A DNA stretch of 64,000 nt from assembly GCF_934668725.1 (NCBI RefSeq), contig NZ_CAKUOF010000006.1:124001-188000 (forward strand). Reading direction: 5' to 3'. Each line of letters opens with the position of its first letter. Position 1 is the first letter of the stretch. Positions 17,972-26,626 of the stretch are shown here, in pieces. A program made the translations under genes and the position numbers. The stretch comes from an uncultured Dysgonomonas sp. Its GTDB lineage: Bacteria; Bacteroidota; Bacteroidia; Bacteroidales; Dysgonomonadaceae. The notes below the pieces were generated by a model, which did not search any database, was not told the DNA's origin, and saw nothing but the letters and a program-made list of their open reading frames with translations.

Positions 17972-20467
17972 TTATTTTGCGATTATAGTTGTATTAACAG
18001 CTTTGAGCCAAGGAGATGTAAATCTTATCTTTATCTCCCCCTGTTGACCTGTAGCTTGAATATACGCCAGAATTTTTCCATGAAACACGCGGTGTTTATT
18101 ATCTGTATAATCACTCATATCTTCATTATTGCTGGCTTCTAATCCTAAAAGTTTAGCAGGACCCTGTATCTGGCAGGTAACCTCATTGTCCGAAAACATA
18201 ACAGGAATTCCATTCTCGTCCACTACTTGTACAACAATCTGAGCCAGGCCTTTATCTTTACTGATTTCTGTCTCGGATTGAGTAATAGTCAAAGCATATG
18301 GTTGTTTAGATGATTGTATAGCGTAACGTGATATTTCATTGTTATTTTTATCAAGTCCTATTACTTCCAGCTTTCCATCTCTATAAGGTATGTCCCAATA
18401 GATGATGCCTGTATTATCATCATATTCCTGTACTTTTCCTACTTCATTTCCGTTCAATACTAATTTTGCTTTAGCAGCATTGGTGTAACAAACTACACGT
18501 ATAGATTGTCCCTCATCGTAGTTCCATATAGGCCATGCGTCCATAGATGGTACTTTTTCCTCATAGTTCTGCCCTTCGTTATCAGCATCTAACTGCGACC
18601 AAACGTCTTTCATCTGGCTTTTGCTGCCTCTTCCGGGTGTTGGATAAGTTCCCAGATACGCCATTGGTTTATCAGACCAAAGCGATTGGCGGAAATATCC
18701 CCTCGGTTTAATAAAACCACCAAAATCTAATAGTCCTGAATAGAATCCTCTGGATGGCCATCGCCCTGATTCTCCCAGATAGTCGATTCCTGTCCACAAG
18801 AATTGACCGAATATATGATCATTGTCTCTCACCGCTTTCCAAGCCTCCAGATCATGACGGTTTTCACTTCCATAAAGGACTCTTTTGGGATATTTCTCGT
18901 GATCTAAAATATATCTGCTTTCCGTATAATTATATCCTGCAATATCCAATGCTCCGGGATATTCGGTCTCGTTCGACATGGCTACACCGGCAAGTCCGGC
19001 TGTTGTAGGTCGAGATTTATCGTATTTTTTCACCACAGCAACCAAGCGTTTTGCAATATCACCTAAACGCATAGCATCGGGAGCATCTTTTTTGTATCCC
19101 CCAAATTGTGCTTGTGTAAACCCTGTGTTCTTACCACCATCCAAAACAGGATGAGAATAAGGATCATTCGGATAGTCTACTTCATTGCCAATACTCCATG
19201 CGAAAATTGAGATATGATTACGATCACGTCGAACCAGATCTGCCAAATCTTTTTCGCCCCATTCTTCAAAAAAGTCAAATGAACCTTGATATCCGGGTGT
19301 GCCAACATTCCAACCTTCGAGCCATTTACGTTTAGGGAATTCCCATTCGTCGTAAGCTTCGTTAAGAACCAATATACCCAGTTCGTCACATAATGCATAT
19401 AAATCGGGAGCTTGCGGATTATGGCTTGTTCGTACAGCATTTACACCGATTGATTTTAATGTTTGCAATCTTCTTTTCCACACATCATGTGGTACGGCTG
19501 CACCTAATACTCCTGCATCGTGATGGATACACACTCCTTTAACTTTCATCCATTCTCCGTTAAGGGCAAAACCTTTGTTCGAATCGAAAGTATAATTACG
19601 AATACCTGTGGTTGTAATTGTCTGGTCTATTACTTTACCCTTGTTCGATACAGTTGTTTTAAGTTGATATAGATGTGGATTGTTTAAATCCCAGATTTGA
19701 GGATTGTTTACTTTTAATTCTGTTTCTATTTTGTTATTCCCCGCAGTCATTTGTAATTTTTTAGCGTCTTTTGCGACAACTTTTCCGTCAAACAACAGCT
19801 CATTGGTTATTAAAAGATCGGCTGCTTTTACATCCGAATTATCTATTTCGACTTCTACAGATAAAGTCGCCTGTTTTTTGGTAACAGATTTAGTATAAAC
19901 ATATACCCCCCATTGTGCTATATGTATGGGATTAGCATATACCAACCAAACATTACGATAAATCCCCGATCCGGTATACCAACGTGAATCTGCCGATTGA
20001 CTGTGGTCAACACGCACAGCGATTACGTTCTCCTGTCCATATTTAATATAGGGTGTCACGTCATACATGAAGGAGATATATCCATTAGGACGTTTCCCTA
20101 ATAACTGTCCATTAATGAATACTTGGCTGCGATTGTACACTCCTTCGAAATACAAATAGACTTTTTCTCCTTGTTTCTCCTTGGGGATGTCTAATGTTTT
20201 TCTATACCACCCGATGCCTCCCGGCAAGTAACCTGTGGCACTGGCTAGTGTTGGACTAAGTTGTTCTTTTACACTCCAGTCGTGGGGAAGGTCAACCGAT
20301 TGCCATCTTTTATCATCAAGAGATGTATTTTGTCCATCTTTGATATCATTTAATGTAAACTTCCAACCGTCATTTATATTTTCCGGTTGACCAAAAGAAA
20401 CCTGCCCGAATATCGAAAGAGAGAGGTAACTAAATAGTACTGCTAAAAATAGTTTTTTAATTTCCAT
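17972..20467 (-). CDS. GH2 beta-galactosidase-like glycoside hydrolase
   Basis: An 831-residue secreted GH2 enzyme with a signal peptide (about 1-22). Domains in order: jelly-roll sugar-binding domain (about 30-185), Ig-like domain (190-295), catalytic barrel (about 300-600), then further beta domains, including a DUF4982-like part and a C-terminal Ig-like part. The likely acid/base is E429 in SIGNEVDYP and the likely nucleophile is E535 in YGSENRHD. Beta-galactosidase is the most probable activity within GH2, but mannosidase- or glucuronidase-like members cannot be excluded from sequence alone. It follows the hybrid two-component gene on the same strand and has its own promoter and leader hairpin, suggesting separate control. 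It would trim beta-galactosides made by the GH30 enzyme. Confidence 0.85.
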   Translation of the reverse strand: MEIKKLFLAVLFSYLSLSIFGQVSFGQPENINDGWKFTLNDIKDGQNTSLDDKRWQSVDLPHDWSVKEQLSPTLASATGYLPGGIGWYRKTLDIPKEKQGEKVYLYFEGVYNRSQVFINGQLLGKRPNGYISFMYDVTPYIKYGQENVIAVRVDHSQSADSRWYTGSGIYRNVWLVYANPIHIAQWGVYVYTKSVTKKQATLSVEVEIDNSDVKAADLLITNELLFDGKVVAKDAKKLQMTAGNNKIETELKVNNPQIWDLNNPHLYQLKTTVSNKGKVIDQTITTTGIRNYTFDSNKGFALNGEWMKVKGVCIHHDAGVLGAAVPHDVWKRRLQTLKSIGVNAVRTSHNPQAPDLYALCDELGILVLNEAYDEWEFPKRKWLEGWNVGTPGYQGSFDFFEEWGEKDLADLVRRDRNHISIFAWSIGNEVDYPNDPYSHPVLDGGKNTGFTQAQFGGYKKDAPDAMRLGDIAKRLVAVVKKYDKSRPTTAGLAGVAMSNETEYPGALDIAGYNYTESRYILDHEKYPKRVLYGSENRHDLEAWKAVRDNDHIFGQFLWTGIDYLGESGRWPSRGFYSGLLDFGGFIKPRGYFRQSLWSDKPMAYLGTYPTPGRGSKSQMKDVWSQLDADNEGQNYEEKVPSMDAWPIWNYDEGQSIRVVCYTNAAKAKLVLNGNEVGKVQEYDDNTGIIYWDIPYRDGKLEVIGLDKNNNEISRYAIQSSKQPYALTITQSETEISKDKGLAQIVVQVVDENGIPVMFSDNEVTCQIQGPAKLLGLEASNNEDMSDYTDNKHRVFHGKILAYIQATGQQGEIKIRFTSPWLKAVNTTIIAK

Positions 20468-20490
20468 AGTATGTTATTATATTAAGTAAC

Positions 20491-20600
20491 AGAAAATATT
20501 TAATGTCGTATTTTTTCAAGTTATAACTATCTATTGTTGTTATATCAGGATCGACAATAAACGGGTCTGAGACCTTACTTTATCTTTAGCAGCAAAAATA
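20491..20600 (-). repeat. Leader hairpin element with promoter, copy upstream of GH2
   Basis: On the minus strand, TATTTTTG (20600-20593) is followed 19 nt later by GGTCTCAGACC, then arms related to TTTATTGT and ACAATAGATAGTT (complement of 20521-20560), and finally TTAAATATTTTCT (20503-20491) before the GH2 start. The outer flank is among the best preserved of the family; the loop has diverged. The box-to-leader order supports this being the 5' end of the GH2 transcript. Confidence 0.7.
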
Positions 20601-20714
20601 GAGTGAATATAATTACGATACGGGATACATATCGTGCATGTTAGGTGAGCATATTCATCACGTATTCAATAAATGAAAGAATTTAATGATTTATTTGAAT
20701 TGCAAGTCTGTATC

Positions 20715-23700
20715 TTATGATGGTAGTTCTCTATTTTCACCATTCAATATCTTTTTTATATATTCGGATGGAGCCATACCGAATTCGTCCTTAAAACATT
20801 GCCTGAAATAAGTAACGCTGTTTATACCCACCATATAAGATATTTCAGATATAGTGTATTTGCCGCTTAATAATAGTTTTTCGGCATTACTGATTCTGAT
20901 TTTTCTTATAAATTCGTTTACGGAAATATTAGATAACGCTTTTATTTTACGGTAAAGCGTAGAGTGGCTCATATTCATCTTTTCGGCAATAAAAGAGACA
21001 TCAATTTTATCGGAATCAATATTCTGCTCGATTATCGATCTTACTTTTTCAATAAATTCGTTATCGATCTCGTTTAGAGAATCTATTATGGTTGCACTCT
21101 TTTTTATCGTGTTTCTACTTATCAATTCGGCAAGTTTTTTTCTCGTATCCAGAAGATTTATCATACGGCTTTGTAATAAACCTGCGCTGAATGGTTTTGT
21201 TATATACGAATCGACTCCAATATTATATCCTAATGTCTTGTCTTGGATAGAATCTTTTGCCGTTAACAGAATAATAGGAATGTGGCTTGTTCTTATATCA
21301 GCTTTTAATAATCTACTCATTTCAAAACCATCCATTTCTGGCATCATTACATCACTTATAATAATATCCGGTATGTGTTTATAAGCTTCTTCCAAACCGA
21401 TTTTACCATTAGTCGCCGTATATACAAGGTATTGTTCTGATAAAGAGTCTTTAATATATTTTTTGATATCTTCATTATCTTCAACAACCAATATGATTTG
21501 TTTATTATCTGTATTATTGGCAGACTCATTTTCGATACCTGTTGTACTATCCTGTAAAGTTGTATCCAGATGTGTTGCATTTGGATAAGTATTATCGGAA
21601 TTAATTCTGAAGCGGAACGATGTACCCTTCTTCAGTTCACTATCCACAAATATTTCGCCTTGATGTATGGATACTAAATTATAAACCAAAGCTAACCCAA
21701 TACCGGTTCCCGAAATCTGTTTGTTATCATTAGTCTGGTAGTATCGGTCAAATATTTTTGTTATTGCATCCGAAGGAATTCCTCTTCCCGTATCGCGAAC
21801 TTCGATCTCGGTAAAGGTTGTTCCGTCTTCTTCAGTCTCTCTTAAAATAAGCTTGATTTCTCCGCTTGAAGTAAACTTAAATGCATTTGAGAGAAGATTT
21901 TCTAAGATGGTTGTTATTATATCCGGATCAAAGTATAGATTCCGGATTTTATTTTCGACAACGACCTCAAATGTCACCGAATTTCTGATATTTAATTCTT
22001 TATACTTTAACCCTACCTCTTGAATCAATGGCAAAATATCACCATAATATACCGAGAGCTTTTTATTCTGCGTTTCCGTTTTCCGGAACTCCAATATCTG
22101 ATTTATAAGGTTTAAGAGACGTGCGGCACTTTTGTAAATGATTGATATTCTGGATGCATGTTTCTCAGATAAGCTCGAATCATTCAAAAGATCTTCCAAA
22201 GGACCTAAAATTAAAGTCAGAGGCGTTCGCAGTTCATGGGTTATATTGGTGAAGAAACGCAGCCTTTCGTTGTTTAGTTCCTGCTCTTGTACATGGTTTC
22301 TCTTTTCTAGAATAAGCGAATTCTCGAGATTCAGCTTTCGTTTATAGAACTTTAAAATGAAATATAGAATGGCAAGAATAATAATGAAATAAACACACTT
22401 AGCCCACCAAGTTAACCAAAAAGGAGGATTTATCACAATTTTCAGAGTGGTTATATTATCTGACCATTCCTGATTTTTAAGCCTCGATTTAATAAGAAGC
22501 TGGTAGGTTCCGGGTGGAATATTACGAAAGGTTATGGAGTTATTTCCTTGTATATTATACCACAGATTATCTAAACCTTTGAGCATATAAGTATAGTCAA
22601 CCGACTGGGTAAGGGAATAATCCAAAACATTAAAAGTGATTGTAAATGTGTTTTGATTGTACTTTAATTCTATATTCGGATTGACAGGCACATCAATTTC
22701 ATTATTCGACCATTTTATCTGATCGTTATAGATTTTGAAACTTGTAATTACAGTTGGAGGAAGGCTTATCTGAGAGGGGATCGATGAGGGTTCGAAATAA
22801 CAAACTCCGTTTTGTGAGCCGAAGTATATTCTTCCCTTAGAATCTTTGGTAACCGACCCGCTCATAAAGTCGCCCAAAGGTACCCCGTCATGGTGATTGT
22901 AATTGTAGAATTTTCCCTCTTCGGATATATACCTGCTGATAATTCCTCCGTTAGAACTAATCCATATATTGCCTTTGTAGTCTTCGGAGATTGCTCTTAT
23001 ATGTGTATTTAAAAGTCCGCTCTTCTCGTTAAATGTTATATAAGTAGTATCACTTGGACTATTGAAACAGACGAGACCGTCTCCGGTACCCACCCACATT
23101 CTTTCTTTTGTATCTTTATAAATATACTCTATTGTATTCGATGGAAAGTGTTTATAAGTAGTATAGGTTCTGACGAGTTTTAAATCGTTATCGAGAATAG
23201 CTAACCCCTCACCGAAAGAGCCAACCCAAATTTGCCCGTTATTATCTTTTGAAACTGCACGAACCAGATTATTGGGTAATCCTGAATTTTCGGAACTGTA
23301 TAACTGACTCTGGTTTGTTTCTATATTGTAACGGAATAAGCCGTTTGCACAGCCTATCCACATATTCTTGTCGTTGTCTTCGTAGAAACATCTTACATCG
23401 GCATTTTTTCCTTCGATCAAAAGATGCTCAAAAGTTTTGCTTGCCGCATTAAAGAGATTAATTCCCCCTCTGAATGTCCCGAACCATAGATTATTATTGG
23501 AGGCTCTTGTTGCAGCTAAAATTGCATTATCCGATATTTTAGTTTTTTCCTGGTCTACAATGGCAACTTTTTTGCCGTTTTCAAAAATATTTATTCCGCC
23601 ACCATCTGTTCCAACCCATACGTTATCATCTTTATCCGTACAAATACCCCATGCAATAGGATTGTTCAATGTATTATCCAAATTGGGTATCGGAGAATAT

Positions 23701-24791
23701 ACCCATGTTTTAAAGAAAGGAGGGCGATGACTTATAAAATTAACTCCTCCGCCATATGTCGCAATCCATATATTATTAAAGGAGTCCTGAAAAACACTTC
23801 TGACAGTCGAATTAGAAAGTCCGCGATTATCATCACTGTATATAATATTCTCAAATGAAACATTTTCAGGAGAAAGAAACATACTCTGCCGGAAATCAAG
23901 AATACTGATACCTCCTTTTTCTGTTCCTATCCAGAGCCTGCCATCATCCAGTTGGTTTATGGTGAATATATAATTTGAGATGAGGGAAGATTTGCTTCTC
24001 GGGTCATGCTTGAACACGATAAAAGACTCTTTCTCGGGATTATATAAGGCAAGCCCGTTGTTGGTTCCGATCCAGACATTGTCATTCTTATCAACAAAGA
24101 TAGCTCTGACTTCATTCCCCGGAAGACTTTCCCGATCATTGGGATCATATTTAAAATTCTTTATTTTTTTATCTTTTAAAGAGAGTATACTTAATCCCGA
24201 ATTGACATGACCAATATATAAGAATCCTTTGTTATCTTCATTTACAGTCCATACATTATCATTGACCATTCCGGCAATAGTAGAGCTATTGTAATGAATA
24301 ATTGTTTTGTCTTTTTTATTAAAGTATTCCACTCCCCTGTAATAAGTAGACAACCAAAGATTCTTATCCCGAGAGTTCGTTATATCCGTAATATCATTGG
24401 TTATAATACCCGAAGGATTGTCGCGATTGTGCTTATAATGAACAAATGTTTCGGTATTGCAATCGAACATATTCAATCCTTCACGCTGGGTAGCCACCCA
24501 CACTACATTATCATATTTATCGGCATATACTTTATTCAGTTCGTTGCCACTGATTGAGTTTAATCCGTCTGCATTATTTTTCTTATAGACTTTAAATTTA
24601 TTACCATCGAATCTATTGAGTCCCGACTCTGTTGCAAACCATAGAAAGCCTTTCTTATCCTGAGTAATGCTTACTACATAGTTACTCGAAATACCCTGTT
24701 CGATATCAAGTTTTTTGATAGTGTAGTGTTGAGCTTTTGCAGGGAAAAATATGCAAGAGAGGATAAAGATCAAATAAGGAAGCGATTTCAT
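20715..24791 (-). CDS. Hybrid two-component system regulator (HTCS)
   Basis: A 1358-residue one-protein two-component system. Order: signal peptide (about 1-20), about a dozen two-bladed beta-propeller repeats (motifs such as LWIGTEKGGISIL, MWVGTGDGL) to about residue 690, a Y_Y_Y domain (about 720-785), one transmembrane segment (about 792-812), histidine kinase with H852 in NITHELRTPL, ATPase domain (about 965-1075), receiver with D1147 in SDVMMPEMDG, and a C-terminal AraC-type helix-turn-helix (about 1250-1350). The periplasmic sensor would bind an oligosaccharide and the C-terminus would switch on the adjoining locus. It is divergent from the glycan-binding protein and susCD genes, its likely targets, and has its own leader hairpin. 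Confidence 0.95.
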   Translation of the reverse strand: MKSLPYLIFILSCIFFPAKAQHYTIKKLDIEQGISSNYVVSITQDKKGFLWFATESGLNRFDGNKFKVYKKNNADGLNSISGNELNKVYADKYDNVVWVATQREGLNMFDCNTETFVHYKHNRDNPSGIITNDITDITNSRDKNLWLSTYYRGVEYFNKKDKTIIHYNSSTIAGMVNDNVWTVNEDNKGFLYIGHVNSGLSILSLKDKKIKNFKYDPNDRESLPGNEVRAIFVDKNDNVWIGTNNGLALYNPEKESFIVFKHDPRSKSSLISNYIFTINQLDDGRLWIGTEKGGISILDFRQSMFLSPENVSFENIIYSDDNRGLSNSTVRSVFQDSFNNIWIATYGGGVNFISHRPPFFKTWVYSPIPNLDNTLNNPIAWGICTDKDDNVWVGTDGGGINIFENGKKVAIVDQEKTKISDNAILAATRASNNNLWFGTFRGGINLFNAASKTFEHLLIEGKNADVRCFYEDNDKNMWIGCANGLFRYNIETNQSQLYSSENSGLPNNLVRAVSKDNNGQIWVGSFGEGLAILDNDLKLVRTYTTYKHFPSNTIEYIYKDTKERMWVGTGDGLVCFNSPSDTTYITFNEKSGLLNTHIRAISEDYKGNIWISSNGGIISRYISEEGKFYNYNHHDGVPLGDFMSGSVTKDSKGRIYFGSQNGVCYFEPSSIPSQISLPPTVITSFKIYNDQIKWSNNEIDVPVNPNIELKYNQNTFTITFNVLDYSLTQSVDYTYMLKGLDNLWYNIQGNNSITFRNIPPGTYQLLIKSRLKNQEWSDNITTLKIVINPPFWLTWWAKCVYFIIILAILYFILKFYKRKLNLENSLILEKRNHVQEQELNNERLRFFTNITHELRTPLTLILGPLEDLLNDSSLSEKHASRISIIYKSAARLLNLINQILEFRKTETQNKKLSVYYGDILPLIQEVGLKYKELNIRNSVTFEVVVENKIRNLYFDPDIITTILENLLSNAFKFTSSGEIKLILRETEEDGTTFTEIEVRDTGRGIPSDAITKIFDRYYQTNDNKQISGTGIGLALVYNLVSIHQGEIFVDSELKKGTSFRFRINSDNTYPNATHLDTTLQDSTTGIENESANNTDNKQIILVVEDNEDIKKYIKDSLSEQYLVYTATNGKIGLEEAYKHIPDIIISDVMMPEMDGFEMSRLLKADIRTSHIPIILLTAKDSIQDKTLGYNIGVDSYITKPFSAGLLQSRMINLLDTRKKLAELISRNTIKKSATIIDSLNEIDNEFIEKVRSIIEQNIDSDKIDVSFIAEKMNMSHSTLYRKIKALSNISVNEFIRKIRISNAEKLLLSGKYTISEISYMVGINSVTYFRQCFKDEFGMAPSEYIKKILNGENRELPS

Positions 24792-24840
24792 GGATCAGGC
24801 TGATTTATTAAAGGTAATATTCAATGAAACATTAAGAAAG

Positions 24841-24916
24841 CATAACTGTCTACCGCTATTTTACTAACTCAATGCGATGGGTGATTTGGCTAACTTAAAG
24901 AGTAAAATCAAAAATA
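24841..24916 (-). repeat. Leader hairpin element with promoter, copy upstream of the HTCS gene
   Basis: On the minus strand a TATTTTTG box (24916-24909) is followed by the element (24900-24841), with inner arms CATCGC and GCGGTAG around a loop containing TTAGTAAAA. The stem bases differ from other copies (GCGG for GCGA) while some pairing is kept, with mismatches. The HTCS start lies 50 nt further on. Confidence 0.6.
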
Positions 24917-25013
24917 ATAATAATTCACGCAAATAGAGATGTAAATCTGTCATTGACCGATTCGAGCTTTATTAATGAACAATCTGTATCCCCTGCCTGA
25001 GGCCTTACATCTA

Positions 25014-25021
25014 TATATTTG
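25014..25021 (+). promoter_or_regulatory. Candidate -7 box for the second utilisation operon
   Basis: TATATTTG fits TAnnTTTG and lies 53 nt before the glycan-binding protein gene. The leader begins CCTATTGCTTATAAAGCC, which resembles the left arm of the leader hairpin family but lacks the right arm. No clear -33 box, as expected if an activator such as the HTCS is needed. Confidence 0.45.
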
Positions 25022-25073
25022 CCTATTGCTTATAAAGCCTTAAAAACCATAAATAAATTTAAAATCTAATTTC

Positions 25074-26510
25074 ATGAAAGCAAAGAACTTCTTTTACTTC
25101 TTGCTGATCCTTTTTTTTCTGAACGGATGTAGCGATGATGACAATGATTATGTAGATGTTGACGGATTGGCACCGACCATTGCATTGAATTCGTCAAACA
25201 TAAAAACTGAACCCGGACGTGAGCTTATAATCAAAGCCAAGATTGAAGATAAGGATGGGTTGCGTTCGGTACAACTTAAAAATGCAGCTTTTAACCTTAA
25301 TAAAGTGATCGATCTTACCTTGGATAGTATTGTCTACTCTTTTGATCTCAATTATAAATATAAGATTGCAAAAGATATCGAAGGCGATAATTTTCCGATA
25401 GAAATTATCGCAACAGATCGGGGGGGACGTGTATTCCAAGAAAAGATAATGGTAACAATGGATGGCGATTTTACAAATCCTGTATTTAAAGTTGTACCGG
25501 ATCAAGCACTAACAGTACTTATTAAAACACAAACGCGTTTGAATGTTAAGTTTACTGTGGAAGACGATAAAGCATTAGGTATCGTCAAAATTGAGATTCC
25601 CGAAATATCTTACTCTAAAGAAATAACAACATTTACGAATTCAGGGAAGACTCTCGAATTTAACGAGCCTATTACATTGCCTTCGAATGCGGCAACTTAC
25701 AATCTCTCAATAACTGCTGTAGATAAAGCCGGACTAGAGACAAAAAAGAACAGTACAATTACTGTTTCCGAAATGCCCGATTTTGCAAAAATGTATCTGG
25801 CGGATGTCACAGATGCAGCACAATTGAACAGTGATGTGTTTGGAATTCCTATGCTTGTAGAGCGTACCGGTGCATACACTTACAAGGCACGCTATTATTC
25901 GGAAGCTGCAGGAACAAAGGTTCGCTTCATTCCTCAAAAAACCGACTTTAGCCCTATTTGTTTTGGTATAGACCCCAACGACAATAAGGTATTAACAGAT
26001 GATCCGGATATTTCCCTTCCTATTGTGCTTCCTGCAAAAGGTTATTATGAAATAAACTTTAATATAAAGACCGGAGTATATACTTTTGCATCCTATATTC
26101 CGACAGATGCTCCTATTGCAATCGGTAGTCCGATGATGCTAAACTCTGCCGACCCTGCCGCAGGCTCTATACCTTTACGAATTGGACTTGTAGGTGGTGG
26201 AATACCTGATGCTGGTAACTGGAATACAGCCGAACCTCTTATACTTAATCAAAATAGTGAAAATAAATATCTGTTTTCTGTTGAAATGAATTTGACTGCC
26301 GGTTCTGAAATTGAATTTATCATACAAACGCAGCATTCGTGGGGCTGGTGGCCCGAACCTTACTGGCGTTGGGACAGAGGAGAAGATCCTGAATTGAATG
26401 TTGCTAATGGAGGAGAGAATCCCGCAAAATGGCAAATAAAGAAATCAGGTAAATATATATTCAAATTCGATAGTCATTTGAAACGTTCTAAGTTCTATCC
26501 GATTGACTAA
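25074..26510 (+). CDS. Surface glycan-binding lipoprotein (SusE-position)
   Basis: A 478-residue lipoprotein (lipobox FLNGC, Cys near residue 20, followed by an Asp-rich spacer that is typical of surface export). It has two or more Ig-like domains (about 30-225) with DKDGLRSVQL-like and DDKALGIVKI-like strands, then one or two SusE/F-like domains. The last one (about 350-478) carries a striking aromatic cluster, HSWGWWPEPYWRWD at about residues 422-435, probably a sugar-binding platform. No catalytic motif is visible. It is first in the plus-strand operon, before susC and susD, which is unusual since SGBP genes mostly follow susD. The target glycan is unknown; the context suggests galactan or arabinogalactan. 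Confidence 0.75.
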   Translation: MKAKNFFYFLLILFFLNGCSDDDNDYVDVDGLAPTIALNSSNIKTEPGRELIIKAKIEDKDGLRSVQLKNAAFNLNKVIDLTLDSIVYSFDLNYKYKIAKDIEGDNFPIEIIATDRGGRVFQEKIMVTMDGDFTNPVFKVVPDQALTVLIKTQTRLNVKFTVEDDKALGIVKIEIPEISYSKEITTFTNSGKTLEFNEPITLPSNAATYNLSITAVDKAGLETKKNSTITVSEMPDFAKMYLADVTDAAQLNSDVFGIPMLVERTGAYTYKARYYSEAAGTKVRFIPQKTDFSPICFGIDPNDNKVLTDDPDISLPIVLPAKGYYEINFNIKTGVYTFASYIPTDAPIAIGSPMMLNSADPAAGSIPLRIGLVGGGIPDAGNWNTAEPLILNQNSENKYLFSVEMNLTAGSEIEFIIQTQHSWGWWPEPYWRWDRGEDPELNVANGGENPAKWQIKKSGKYIFKFDSHLKRSKFYPID

Positions 26511-26567
26511 GGTCTCAGACCTTTTATTGTCCACACAAGTATAAGTACGACTGTTAGTTATAGTTTG
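26508..26567 (+). repeat. Leader hairpin element between the glycan-binding protein and susC
   Basis: Begins at the stop codon of the preceding gene: TAAGGTCTCAGACC, then TTTTATTGTC and a diverged right arm GACTGTTAGTTAT. No -7 box can lie just upstream without being in coding sequence, so here the element is probably inside a longer mRNA. The outer GGTCTCAGACC flank is exact; the stem pairs weakly. Confidence 0.6.
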
Positions 26568-26626
26568 TAAATGTGACATTAAATACAATCAACAGCTTAA
26601 TACCTAATATTATAAATAAAATACTC

